A stretch of DNA of 64,000 nt from Desulfothermus sp964427155 (GTDB lineage: Bacteria > Desulfobacterota > Desulfovibrionia > Desulfovibrionales > Desulfothermaceae), in the NCBI GenBank assembly GCA_964427155.1, contig CAYRSC010000004.1, positions 186,001 to 250,000 of the forward strand. The letters run 5' to 3'. Under the pieces are notes generated by a model that saw only the letters and a program-made list of their open reading frames with translations, was not told the DNA's origin and made no database searches. The translations under genes and the position numbers were made by a program. Positions 52,109 to 60,561 of the stretch are shown one piece after another (within the stretch, counting starts at the first letter, position 1; every line of letters starts with the position of its first letter).

Positions 52109-53767
52109 CTATACCTTCTTCCTTTTCATGTGTTCATATTCCACACATAACCAGAAAAGGGTCCTCTCATCCAGACCATGGGTAACTGGAAGCCCCATCT
52201 TTTCCTGAAAACGCTTGATGGCGTCTAAGGTACGGTGTCCAAACTTTCCATCCCATGGTCCCCTATAATACCCCATCTCCTTAAGCATCTTTTGAACTGC
52301 AAGTTTGTCTGCTGTTGGAGAATCTGCAGGATATTTTTTGTCTATATGGAAGGGGGGCCTCCAGAGGACCACATAGTCAGGGGGATGAGAGGTATATTTC
52401 TTCCAGGGAAAGGCAGAAAAGGGAAACTGGGCATCCCGGGGAAGCCTCTTTATCCCTATCAGGGATATATCCCTGGGAAGAGATTGGAGAAAGATCTCTA
52501 TATCCCCTTTTAAAATTGCCCGCTTAAATGTCCCTTCTAGAGAGATAAGGGAGAAGGGACGGAGAAACTCCCTGCACTTAAGGGTAAGGGGATCCACAGG
52601 AGAAGGAGCGGACTTAAGTCTCCCCTTCTTCTCCTCATTGGAAGGCTGAACAGGACCTTTTTTTCCCCCAGAGTTGTGTAGTACTGGGCCCTGGGCCTTA
52701 GGAGGATGCCCTTTCTGAGTTCCCCCTATAGCAACGGCACTATGGGACCGCTGGCTGGAAATAAGGTGAGAGGCAGGGGCCCTCCCATCTTTCAGCGCCA
52801 ACAGACCTCTCCAGCCCCCTTTAAAAAGGGATAAAGAGAGTCCAATCAATACCCCTATAAGAAAAAGTCCCCCCACAGTAATCACCAGCTTTTTGCGGGA
52901 GGCCAGCCGGGAGAGCCTCTCTTTAACCTCTTTGTTATATTTTGCAATATCTAGGGCCGCATCCCTGAGTATATTCTCATTGATAACAAAGTCCCCCTGC
53001 AGGGCAAGGAGGTGGAGTGCCCTATCCATAATAAGATGTATCATTCGTGGATTACCATGGGTCAGGGCATAGAGCAGGTCCCTTGCAGAATCAGAGAGCC
53101 TTATCTGAGAGCCTGCACTGGAGAGCTTATAGTTAACATAGAGCTCTGTTTCCTTTTTATTAAAAGGATAAAGGACCCGAAATATGTAAATGCGGCTCTT
53201 AAGCTGCCTCAACTCTGGGAGATTCAACTTTGTCTCTAACTCTGGTTGACCTGCCAGGACTATCTGAACTAATTTGGTACCATCCCCCTCCAGATTGGAC
53301 AACATCCGCAGGGTCTCCAGAGACTCAAAGGGGAGATTATGGGCCTCATCCACCACTATAGCACAATTGCCCCCCTCTCTATTTATCTTCAGAAAATGAT
53401 GGTATAGTTCATTTATTATACTGGAGACACTGGAGGTATCCAGAAGCTCTATTCCAAAATCCTGGGCTATGGCTAGTAGAAAATCCTTGGGCCCAAGGGA
53501 GGTATTAAAGACCCAGGCAGTGTCAATTCTTTGACTTTCCTCTTCTCCTATCCTCTTGAGGAGTTGAAGAAGCAAGGAGGTCTTTCCAACCCCCACCTCT
53601 CCCAGCAGGAGCATAAATCCCTTTCTGGAAACAATCCCATAATATAACTCATCCAAGATCTCCCTGGTCTCCTGGGTAAAAAAATAGACATCAGTGGAGG
53701 AGGCGGGAACAAAAGGATTAAATTTGAGTCCAAGGATCTCACATACAGAATCCTGCACACTATTCAC
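52109..53767 (-). CDS. ExeA/MshM-like AAA ATPase with peptidoglycan-binding domain
   Basis: 552 residues from a GTG at 53767 (GGAAGG upstream). N-terminal AAA domain with Walker A LGEVGVGKTSLLL and Walker B (CAIVVDEAHNLP); one TM at about 296-316 (VITVGGLFLIGVLIGLSLSLF is one span); Ser/Pro/Lys-rich periplasmic linker; C-terminal peptidoglycan-binding domain (about 490-545, GYYRGPWDGKFGHRTLDAIK). ExeA and MshM proteins use ATP to help build the secretin or pilus through the cell wall. First gene of the gspE-gspF unit. Confidence 0.88.
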   Translation of the reverse strand: MNSVQDSVCEILGLKFNPFVPASSTDVYFFTQETREILDELYYGIVSRKGFMLLLGEVGVGKTSLLLQLLKRIGEEESQRIDTAWVFNTSLGPKDFLLAIAQDFGIELLDTSSVSSIINELYHHFLKINREGGNCAIVVDEAHNLPFESLETLRMLSNLEGDGTKLVQIVLAGQPELETKLNLPELRQLKSRIYIFRVLYPFNKKETELYVNYKLSSAGSQIRLSDSARDLLYALTHGNPRMIHLIMDRALHLLALQGDFVINENILRDAALDIAKYNKEVKERLSRLASRKKLVITVGGLFLIGVLIGLSLSLFKGGWRGLLALKDGRAPASHLISSQRSHSAVAIGGTQKGHPPKAQGPVLHNSGGKKGPVQPSNEEKKGRLKSAPSPVDPLTLKCREFLRPFSLISLEGTFKRAILKGDIEIFLQSLPRDISLIGIKRLPRDAQFPFSAFPWKKYTSHPPDYVVLWRPPFHIDKKYPADSPTADKLAVQKMLKEMGYYRGPWDGKFGHRTLDAIKRFQEKMGLPVTHGLDERTLFWLCVEYEHMKRKKV

Positions 53768-54036
53768 TTTTTCCTTCCTTCAATGGAGATATATGGTCCT
53801 GCAAGTTCAGGGCCTTTGCTACATTCAGTTAAATAAACCCTAATAAATTGTCAAACACAGAGAGATGGGTTTTACATTTTTTGTACTTTTTTTTGACATT
53901 TTTTTCAAAGGGACATATATAGTAATCTGTTTAGGGTTTTTAAAAAAACTCATGGTCATTAATATAGGATACAAAAATAGGGGACAATCTCTTTTAATAA
54001 GGGGAATCCCTTTTTCAGAGGAGAGAATAGAGGCTC
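53768..54036. other. AT-rich divergent promoter region of the pilus locus
   Basis: 269 bases, very AT-rich with T and A runs. It separates the minus-strand ExeA-GspE-GspF unit from the plus-strand prepilin genes and contains a good plus-strand promoter (separate entry). No gene seen. Confidence 0.6.
53893..53921 (+). promoter_or_regulatory. Probable sigma-70 promoter for the prepilin unit
   Basis: TTGACA at 53893-53898, a 17-base T-rich spacer and TATATA at 53916-53921. -35 is perfect, -10 differs at one or two positions. Transcript leader would be about 110 bases. Confidence 0.65.
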
Positions 54037-54696
54037 ATGTATGAGAGAAATGGAGAGAGGGGCATCACACTTCTGGAACTCTCCATGGTGCTGGTGGTAA
54101 TTGGGATTATAATGGGGATAGCCATATTTTCATGGATGAGTTTTATAGAAGCCAAAAAGGTCTCAGAGACCTATTCCGACCTTACCTCTGTAAAAAATTG
54201 TCTATTTTCTAAGATGCTCTATTCCACGAAATATCCCACCTATTCAGACCCTCTCACTGCCCAGATGTGTGCGAATCACTCTTATTCATCTGAAAAAGAA
54301 GTGGACTTGTGCATCTGTGGAGGAAGAAAAGATGCATGGGGCCATTATATAAGGTACATAGATGGATTTGACGCCAGCAATTCATCTCTGGCGGGAAAGG
54401 ATGCACTAAAAAGACCCTGGGCTGGAATAACATATGCATATTCACCTTCACCAGAGTCACAGATAATTGACAAGGATGGGAAGGTGGTTACCAAGGTGGC
54501 GTTTGTGTTGGTTAGTTTTGGAAAGGATGGTCGTGCAGACGATCCAAGTTATGCAAATATGTTTGTGGGGGACAATCTTGTGGGAGACCTGAGGGTCTCA
54601 ACTCCATGTTTTAATTGCACCTCTCCTGCACACAGGGATGACCTATATCTGGTGGTAACAGGGGATGAGATAAGGGCCTTTTTATCTAGAAGATAA
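54037..54696 (+). CDS. Type IV prepilin-like protein
   Basis: 219 residues. Class III signal: a short leader ending in G9, then I10 T L L E14 (cleavage G9|I10, Glu at +5) and a hydrophobic helix (LSMVLVVIGIIMGIAIF). The C-terminal domain is polar with several cysteines (CAN, CIC, CFNC), probably disulphide-bonded, and ends in a beta-rich region (DDLYLVVTGDEIRAFL). It is a pilin or pseudopilin exported by the GspE/GspF system encoded upstream. A prepilin peptidase is not in the window. Confidence 0.85.
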   Translation: MYERNGERGITLLELSMVLVVIGIIMGIAIFSWMSFIEAKKVSETYSDLTSVKNCLFSKMLYSTKYPTYSDPLTAQMCANHSYSSEKEVDLCICGGRKDAWGHYIRYIDGFDASNSSLAGKDALKRPWAGITYAYSPSPESQIIDKDGKVVTKVAFVLVSFGKDGRADDPSYANMFVGDNLVGDLRVSTPCFNCTSPAHRDDLYLVVTGDEIRAFLSRR

Positions 54697-54707
54697 GGAA
54701 GGGAGAG

Positions 54708-56261
54708 ATGGACAAAAAAGGGTTCAGTCTAATAGAGATGGCAATGGTTCTTATAATTATAGGTCTGATAGTGGGAACCATCTTTCCCCTAATTGTGTCT
54801 CAGATCAAGAAGGAAAAGCTATCTCAGGGGAGAGAGATAGTTGAAGAGGCAAAGAATGAAATAATAGGCTATGCCATAACCCACTTTAGTGATGGAACCA
54901 CCTGTCTTCCCCCCGCCACCACCTCCACTCATAAGCCTGAAGAAATTGCCCATACAACTGATATATGGGGGAGAGACCTTCGTTATTATCCTGCCCTAAA
55001 CTCTACAGGAACAGGAAACAATTGTTTTAACATCTGCAACTATACTAGTTCTTCCATTACCCCTGTGTCTCTCACTGACAAGGTCTCTGCATCAAACCTG
55101 GCATTTGCCATTGCAAGTGCTGGAGATGATCACCACTTCCAGCTTGACGACAGTGGATATGCATCCACAGGGGAAATAAAGGTGACAAAGGCCCACTCTG
55201 ACATCTTGGAATATGTAACCCTGGACTATCTGGCAAGCAAAATGGACTGTGCTCAGGGGGGCGGAGGAGGTGGTGGAGGAGGCGGTCCTCCAGGCTCAGA
55301 CATCTCCTTTGAGAACGACCTCTCAGACTTCTCATTAATTATCCAATCAGATAGTGGAGTAATAACCTCTGATGATACCTCCAAGACCATAGCACTTGGA
55401 AATGAACAGGAAGATAGTTTTGGATGTATCTGGTATGCGGCAAACGGAGGCCCATGTAATGATGGGGTATGTACCCTGGGCACAGGATTCAGGGCATATT
55501 TTGAATTCAAGACCCAGGACAATGATTGTTCAGATGGAGATACCACAGACTATGGAAGCGGGTTTACCTTTGCAATTACCTCAGATGTAAACAGTGATCC
55601 CTCCACTGTATGTGGGGGATTGGGGGCCCATCTTGGATATGGAGGGGTACAACCCTATAATAACTACTGGATTGGAGAGCCCAAGATGGGAATAGAATTT
55701 GACTTTTATCCTTCCAATAGTGGGGATTGTCCAGGGTGGATTTTCCGTCCCTATTGTTATAACAAAGAAGATGGCAATAACAATCATGTGGCAATAATCT
55801 ATTGGGGAAATGCCTATTATGTGAATGGGGCTCTCACAGGAAAAGATAGATGTAGTGATAAATGTCCTTATTTAAATAGCCACAATGGAGATGACAACAG
55901 ACATGGAGCAGGCTCCACAGGTATATATGATTCATTAAATCCATCTACCTCATCCAGTGGTTACAAGGGAGGGAATACAGCATGCTGGCTGGAAGATGGG
56001 CAATATCACAGCGTGAGAATAGAGCTACACAGAGACCCAGCTTCTCATACATATACCATAAAGGTATGGATAGATGTGGATAATAGTGATGATTTAACTA
56101 GTGATTTTACGGCTACTCCAACTATCTCACACACCATCACCATAAGCCCTGAAATGGATCAAAAGATGAACAACATAAGATTTGGATGGACAGAGGGTTC
56201 AGCATCTCTTACTCAAAATGTAGAGATAAAGGATTTTGGCATAAAATTCCTGGGAGATTAG
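54708..56261 (+). CDS. Prepilin-lectin fusion protein
   Basis: 517 residues. Prepilin leader MDKKG|FSLIE (cleavage after G5, E10 at +5), hydrophobic helix, then a pilin-like globular part with cysteine pairs (about 60-180). Ten consecutive glycines at 184-193 link it to a domain of about 320 residues with the beta-sandwich pattern of L-type lectin/concanavalin-like domains (YGSGFTFAI; MGIEFDFYPSN; NNHVAIIYWG; GQYHSVRIEL; MNNIRFGWTEG). A ligand-binding module on a pilus tip or minor pilin would mediate adhesion. Starts 11 bases after the first prepilin. Confidence 0.85.
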   Translation: MDKKGFSLIEMAMVLIIIGLIVGTIFPLIVSQIKKEKLSQGREIVEEAKNEIIGYAITHFSDGTTCLPPATTSTHKPEEIAHTTDIWGRDLRYYPALNSTGTGNNCFNICNYTSSSITPVSLTDKVSASNLAFAIASAGDDHHFQLDDSGYASTGEIKVTKAHSDILEYVTLDYLASKMDCAQGGGGGGGGGGPPGSDISFENDLSDFSLIIQSDSGVITSDDTSKTIALGNEQEDSFGCIWYAANGGPCNDGVCTLGTGFRAYFEFKTQDNDCSDGDTTDYGSGFTFAITSDVNSDPSTVCGGLGAHLGYGGVQPYNNYWIGEPKMGIEFDFYPSNSGDCPGWIFRPYCYNKEDGNNNHVAIIYWGNAYYVNGALTGKDRCSDKCPYLNSHNGDDNRHGAGSTGIYDSLNPSTSSSGYKGGNTACWLEDGQYHSVRIELHRDPASHTYTIKVWIDVDNSDDLTSDFTATPTISHTITISPEMDQKMNNIRFGWTEGSASLTQNVEIKDFGIKFLGD

Positions 56262-56263
56262 AG

Positions 56264-56602
56264 ATGAAAAGAATTGGACTTTTTGTTTTGATTGGATTAA
56301 TAGGGACTTTTATAAGATATGCCCCATGTATGGAAATTTCTTCACAAAGTAATACACTGCAACACACTAAGAAGGCACCTCTTCTGGTCTTACCGAATAT
56401 AAAAAGGAATACATTAAAGATATATGGGTTAAAAAGGATAAAACGAAGAGGAGACATAGTGTGGGTAAGGGTAATAAACAGGAAGTTTTTTCCCTTCCCC
56501 ATAAGAAAAAAACACCATCGCCACATCAGACAAAAGGAAATAATGTTTCTTAAGAAGACTCAAAAAGGATGGGAGCTAAATATGTTAGAGATAGGTCCTT
56601 AA
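56264..56602 (+). CDS. Small exported basic protein of the pilus locus
   Basis: 112 residues starting at ATG 56264, 2 bases after the lectin-fusion stop, with GGGAG upstream. A signal peptide is likely (KRIGLFVLIGLIGTFIRYAPC); mature part is strongly basic (many Arg/Lys, HHRHIRQK). No family recognised. Position between two prepilin genes suggests a role in pilus assembly or a minor component. Confidence 0.65.
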   Translation: MKRIGLFVLIGLIGTFIRYAPCMEISSQSNTLQHTKKAPLLVLPNIKRNTLKIYGLKRIKRRGDIVWVRVINRKFFPFPIRKKHHRHIRQKEIMFLKKTQKGWELNMLEIGP

Positions 56603-56655
56603 ATATGGCATAAATGGTGCATAAAACCAAAAAAAATCAAAAGGAGGTTAGTAAA

Positions 56656-57267
56656 ATGACACCTAAAAGTCTCAATTCACAAAAGGGTTTCACCCTCATT
56701 GAAATGGCCATTGTGCTGGTCATTATTGGTCTTATTCTGGGCGCTGTGCTCAAGGGACAGGACCTTATTCAAAATGCCCGTATAAAAAAGTTTATAACTG
56801 ATGCGGGAAAGAAGTTTGAGGTGGCGGCATGGACGGTGTATGACAGGACAGGAAAGTTTCCAGGGGATGCCAATGGCGATGGCATTATTGGAGATGGGAA
56901 TGCTACTGCAGATATTAATAATGCCAACCTAAATAATCCACCTATAAATCCTGTAAATCTGGGTTCTTACTCTTTCTATGTATTTTATGGAAATGATGGA
57001 GGTACCAATCCCAAGAATGTAATAATTATCTGTAGATCCTCTGATTGTAATACCAAATTTGATGCTGCTTCTCTCCAATACTTAAAATCCTTTGATACAA
57101 CCATTGATGGGGTCTCCGATGGGACAGATGGAAATGTAGTTGGTGTTAACACAACCCCTACTAACGTAGACTATAGCAGTTGGGAAGCAAATGGAACAAT
57201 CACTTATGGCGATTGGACTGCAGGTACCACTGTAGCTCTTCAATATTATTTTGATGCCAAACCATAA
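56656..57267 (+). CDS. Type IV prepilin-like protein (major-pilin type)
   Basis: 203 residues from the ATG at 56656, eight bases after AAGGAGG; a further upstream in-frame ATG would add 14 residues. Leader ends at G11; mature part begins F12 TLIE16 and a helix (MAIVLVIIGLILGAVLKG). A loop DANGDGIIGDG (about 71-81) matches the DxNxDGxxxD calcium-binding loop of dockerins/EF-hands. It shares the pilin fold with the others and ends before a strong terminator. Confidence 0.85.
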   Translation: MTPKSLNSQKGFTLIEMAIVLVIIGLILGAVLKGQDLIQNARIKKFITDAGKKFEVAAWTVYDRTGKFPGDANGDGIIGDGNATADINNANLNNPPINPVNLGSYSFYVFYGNDGGTNPKNVIIICRSSDCNTKFDAASLQYLKSFDTTIDGVSDGTDGNVVGVNTTPTNVDYSSWEANGTITYGDWTAGTTVALQYYFDAKP

Positions 57268-57292
57268 TAATATTGCTAACTATTATAGAAAC

Positions 57293-57324
57293 AAAAAAAG
57301 AGGGGCTCAAGCCCCTCTTTTTTT
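57293..57324. terminator. Bidirectional intrinsic terminator between pilin and dctM
   Basis: The perfect inverted repeat AAAAAAAGAGGGGC (57293-57306), loop TCAA, GCCCCTCTTTTTTT (57311-57324) provides a GC stem with a T tract on both strands. It lies in the gap between convergent pilin and dctM genes. Confidence 0.9.
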
Positions 57325-57335
57325 GTTTCTGGACC

Positions 57336-58646
57336 CTATAATCTAAATAGGTGCCTGGGGAGCCACAGGACCATCTCAGGATAGGCCAGAAGCAGGAATA
57401 TCACCACCACAAAAAGGGGTAAAAACAGAAAAACCCCCCGAATGACCCCTGCAAGGGTCACGTCTCTGTCCAGGGATGCCACAATAAAGGCGTTTATGCC
57501 CACAGGAGGAGTCACTGCCCCCATAGTGGTAACCAGGGTTATCCATACACCAAACCACACAGGGTCATATCCCAGGGAGCGGGTAACGGGGAAGAAGATG
57601 GGAATGGTGACCAGCAAAAGGGCCAGGGCATCCATGATGGCCCCCCCAATGAGATAGATGAGGAATATGAATGCCATTATACCCCACCTAGGGAGGGAGA
57701 GGGAGGCCACATACGAGGCCACATCATATGGAATTCGGGTAATGGTCAAAAATCTTCCAAAGATCACCGCACCCAGGATTATTACATATATCATGCTCGT
57801 TATCCGCAGTGTGTCGTCAAAGGCCTGAAAGAGCCTTTTAATATCCATATTCCCAAGTATCAAACTTATGAGGATGGCCAGAAAGGCACCAGCCGCCCCT
57901 GCCTCACTGGGTGTAAATATTCCCAGGAAGAGTCCCCCCATAACCAGGCCAAAGAGGAGAAATATCTCCCAGAAACCAAAAACTGCCCACATCTTGTGAG
58001 AGAGGGAGGTCTTCTCCCCCCTGGGAGCAAGGCCAGAGAAGATGCTGGAGCATATAGCAATCCCAATCAGAAATACCAGGGTAAGGACAATTCCTGGTAT
58101 TATTGCTCCAGCAAACAAGACCCCTATGGACTGACCTGTCTGAAGCCCTATTATAATAAGCACCACACTAGGGGGTATCATCACCCCCAATGTGGCCCCT
58201 GTGGCCACTACCCCAGCGCTAAATGCAGGGTCATACCCATACTTCTTCATCTCAGGAAGGGCCACTGTGGCCATGGTGGCGGCAGTGGCTGTATTGGAGC
58301 CACAGATGGCAGCAAAACCAGCACATGCCAATATTGTTGCCATGGCAAGTCCGCCCCTTATCTCCCCCAGAAGGACATTTGCCCACCTGTACATTCTCTT
58401 ATTTAGACCAGAGTAAAAACATATCTGCCCCATTAAGATAAACAAGGGGATCACAGTGAGACCATAGGAGGAAAAGACCTTCCAGGTCTCCTCCCCCACC
58501 ATCCCCAGGGCGGCCTTGAGGCTCACAGCCGCCCAGAACCCCACAAACCCAACTATGCCCATGGCAAAGCCCACAGGTATCTGGAAGAAAAATATGATAC
58601 CCAGGAGCAGGGCCACTCCAATCATTCCCAAAAAAGAAAGCTCCAT
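57336..58646 (-). CDS. dctM: TRAP transporter large permease DctM
   Basis: 436 residues, about 12 membrane spans. Typical DctM blocks: CGSNTATAATMATVALPEM, VVATGATLGVMIPPSVVLI, GAVTPPVGINAFIVASLDRD. It is the sodium-driven channel subunit of a TRAP transporter. The substrate is set by DctP and is probably a carboxylate (DctP family). Third gene of dctPQM, 5 bases after dctQ. Confidence 0.94.
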   Translation of the reverse strand: MELSFLGMIGVALLLGIIFFFQIPVGFAMGIVGFVGFWAAVSLKAALGMVGEETWKVFSSYGLTVIPLFILMGQICFYSGLNKRMYRWANVLLGEIRGGLAMATILACAGFAAICGSNTATAATMATVALPEMKKYGYDPAFSAGVVATGATLGVMIPPSVVLIIIGLQTGQSIGVLFAGAIIPGIVLTLVFLIGIAICSSIFSGLAPRGEKTSLSHKMWAVFGFWEIFLLFGLVMGGLFLGIFTPSEAGAAGAFLAILISLILGNMDIKRLFQAFDDTLRITSMIYVIILGAVIFGRFLTITRIPYDVASYVASLSLPRWGIMAFIFLIYLIGGAIMDALALLLVTIPIFFPVTRSLGYDPVWFGVWITLVTTMGAVTPPVGINAFIVASLDRDVTLAGVIRGVFLFLPLFVVVIFLLLAYPEMVLWLPRHLFRL

Positions 58647-58651
58647 AATCC

Positions 58652-59122
58652 CTATTCCCCCCTCTTTTCCAGGAGAATCTGATAGAGGATAATCACCAAC
58701 ATAAACACAACCCCTGCATCCACCACCAGCACCACAGGATAATACGGGATATTCAAGGTCTCTGAGAGCTCACCGCTTTGTTTGAGGGAGATGGCCAAGG
58801 AAAAGAGCCTCCAGGCCACCACACCCCAAAATCCCAGAGAAAGCAGACTGGAGATGATGGCCAGGTAGTTTCTCACCCTGGGGGGAAGCATGGACTCAAA
58901 GAGGTTTACCTCAATATGACCCCTGCCTTTCTGGGTCCCCCCAAGGGAGAGGGCAACGGCGATAGCCCCTCCAAATCCAAGCAACTCAAAAGTCCCCTTT
59001 ATGGGATGACCACAGGCCCTAAGGAGGATATTTGCCACAGCAAGGAGCATCATGAGACCCAGGACCCCACATGCAAACCACACAAGGACCTTATTTATTC
59101 GGGAAAGAATCCTTATAATCAT
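58652..59122 (-). CDS. dctQ: TRAP transporter small permease DctQ
   Basis: 156 residues with four membrane spans and the DctQ motif (EVNLFESMLPPRVR, GFGGAIAVALSLGG). It pairs with DctM and gives access to the periplasmic DctP. 5 bases after dctP. Confidence 0.9.
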   Translation of the reverse strand: MIIRILSRINKVLVWFACGVLGLMMLLAVANILLRACGHPIKGTFELLGFGGAIAVALSLGGTQKGRGHIEVNLFESMLPPRVRNYLAIISSLLSLGFWGVVAWRLFSLAISLKQSGELSETLNIPYYPVVLVVDAGVVFMLVIILYQILLEKRGE

Positions 59123-59127
59123 AATCC

Positions 59128-60135
59128 CTATCTCTGATATCTCGCCTTAAAGGTCTCTATGTCTCTCAATACCCTGTTCACAGGCACATGCGCCTTAAGG
59201 GCCATTTGCTTCCATTCATCTATGACCTCTTTGCACAGTTCATGGGCCTTTTGGGTATCAGAGGTGGAAAAGTGGAATATTCTAGCATGATATTTAACCC
59301 GGGCATATTCAAGGGCATCTTTTACATGGGCGTCCATGTATTCACCTGTCCATCTTGCCTGCTCCCTGGAGAGGGAGTCCATAACTTCCCTTATCTCAGG
59401 GGGAAGGGATTGCCATTTTTTCTTATTCATAATCACTGCAAATGGATAGACCTGAAAGTTGGTTATGGTCTCATAAGGACAATATGCGGCAAAATTTAGG
59501 TCCTTTAATACCTCCAGCGAGGATAGCAGGCCCTTTACAATACCCTTTTGAAGGGCCTCAGGGGTCTCGGACATGGGCATTGACACAGGAGTAGCCCCAA
59601 GCACCTCCAGTATCTTAGAGGCAGTTCCAGAGGCCCGAAGCTCCAGGCCCTTCAAATCCTTAAGGGACCTTACAGGGACCCTGGACATAATATTTGAAGG
59701 GGCAGAGGTAAAAAGAGTGAGGACCTTAACCCTGGAAAAGGCGTGGGGATGATATTTATTGTAAACATCCCACAGCACCAGAGAGGCCACAGTGGCATTT
59801 TGAAAACCAAGTGGAAGGGCCACTGCAGTGGTTAAAGGAAAGACACCAGGCTGATATGCCATACACACACAACCAATATCTGCCTGTCCCTCCATCACTC
59901 CCCTGAACATGTCTTTGGCCCCTAAAAGGGTCCCCCCGGGGAATGTGATTATCTTTACCCTTCCCTGGGTCCTCTTCTCTACCTCCTTCTTCCATCTCTC
60001 CATCTGTACACAGGGAAAGGTGGAGGCAGGTGGGAAATTGGCATAGGTCAAGGTAATGGTCCGGGGAAAAGAGGTGGAGGGGACAATGAGCATCCCCAGA
60101 AATAATCCCAAAATCAGGCCATAAAAGCTTCTCAT
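59128..60135 (-). CDS. dctP: TRAP transporter substrate-binding protein DctP
   Basis: 335 residues with a Sec signal peptide (about 1-24, ending near SFPRT). DctP fold: LTYANFPPASTFPC, GGTLLGAKDMFRGVMEGQAD, KDLKGLELRASGTASKILEV (20), and the substrate-site Arg within ELRASG. Many family members bind succinate, malate, fumarate, ectoine or aromatic acids; the ligand is not determinable. The strong site GGAGG lies before ATG 60135. A terminator hairpin lies 30 bases upstream on the same strand. Confidence 0.94.
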   Translation of the reverse strand: MRSFYGLILGLFLGMLIVPSTSFPRTITLTYANFPPASTFPCVQMERWKKEVEKRTQGRVKIITFPGGTLLGAKDMFRGVMEGQADIGCVCMAYQPGVFPLTTAVALPLGFQNATVASLVLWDVYNKYHPHAFSRVKVLTLFTSAPSNIMSRVPVRSLKDLKGLELRASGTASKILEVLGATPVSMPMSETPEALQKGIVKGLLSSLEVLKDLNFAAYCPYETITNFQVYPFAVIMNKKKWQSLPPEIREVMDSLSREQARWTGEYMDAHVKDALEYARVKYHARIFHFSTSDTQKAHELCKEVIDEWKQMALKAHVPVNRVLRDIETFKARYQR

Positions 60136-60163
60136 ACTTACCTCCTCACTTTATTTTGCTGTT

Positions 60164-60204
60164 AAAATAAAAAAGGGCCGCAGACCTGTTTTGCCTGCGG
60201 CCCT
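60164..60204 (-). terminator. Intrinsic terminator / attenuator hairpin upstream of dctP
   Basis: Minus strand: AGGGCCGCAG (60204-60195), an 11-base loop, CTGCGGCCCT (60183-60174), then TTTTTT-A-TTTT. The arms are perfect. It lies between the promoter at 60371-60398 and dctP, 29 bases upstream of the dctP ATG, so it either ends a small RNA or attenuates dctPQM. Confidence 0.85.
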
Positions 60205-60364
60205 GACCTTCCCTTAATTGGTATTGATTTCACACCCCGGGCCAGACCGCACCTCTTCCTCTCCACCACCAGCACCAGAAAGAAAAAATCCTACCCTTCA
60301 AGACCCCAGTACATATCTTCTGCATACATATATCTCCTGTGCGGTCTATCCCCCTCCACGATTG
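60166..60364 (-). ncRNA. Candidate structured RNA or dctPQM leader
   Basis: A near-consensus promoter (TTGACA, 16 bases, TATAAT) predicts a start near 60364, and an intrinsic terminator predicts an end near 60166, i.e. about 200 nt. Between them AGACCGCAC (60347-60339) and GTGCGGTCT (60252-60244) are perfect 9-base complementary arms around an 86-base loop, and a smaller hairpin GGTGT...ATACC follows near 60225. No ORF with a ribosome site was seen. It could be a standalone sRNA or an attenuation leader of dctPQM. It does not look like 6S RNA, SRP RNA, or a c-di-GMP riboswitch. Confidence 0.6.
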
Positions 60365-60370
60365 GGCCAT

Positions 60371-60398
60371 ATTATACTCACTGCATAACTTATGTCAA
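60371..60398 (-). promoter_or_regulatory. Strong sigma-70 promoter (minus strand)
   Basis: TTGACA at 60398-60393, a 16-base spacer, TATAAT at 60376-60371. Both boxes are perfect consensus, which is the best promoter match in the window. Confidence 0.8.
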
Positions 60399-60451
60399 AG
60401 ATTTTGTGACCCCTGGACAAAATATGTCCCGTGGTCTAATGGAGAAGGGGA

Positions 60452-60480
60452 TTGAAAGATTTCTTTTTTTAACTTATATA
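60452..60480 (+). promoter_or_regulatory. Probable sigma-70 promoter for the CheD-HDOD operon
   Basis: TTGAAA at 60452-60457, a 17-base spacer, TATATA at 60475-60480. It sits about 80 bases before the ATG at 60562 and supports that start over the GTG at 60406, which lies upstream of this promoter. Confidence 0.6.
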
Positions 60481-60561
60481 CCTAAAAAGAGACATAAAGA
60501 AAAATGGTTCTCAAAAAAAATTTTAGGGGTTGACCCAATCTTTAACCTTGGGAGAAAATTT

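Larger units (their letters stand above)
60136..60561. other. Intergenic region between dctP and the GHKL gene
   Basis: 426 bases without a supported gene. It contains a divergent pair of sigma-70 promoters and, on the minus strand, a candidate RNA of about 200 bases ending in an intrinsic terminator (each listed separately). Confidence 0.7.

Noticed and set aside
60166..60364. Identity of the RNA candidate as 6S, SRP RNA or a c-di-GMP-I riboswitch
   Set aside because: No pairing of 5' and 3' ends as in 6S, no SRP tetraloop region, and the conserved GEMM core is absent.
60406..60561. GTG start that lengthens the GHKL protein by 52 residues
   Set aside because: The stretch is AT-rich, contains the probable promoter, and has no ribosome site; the ATG at 60562 has one.
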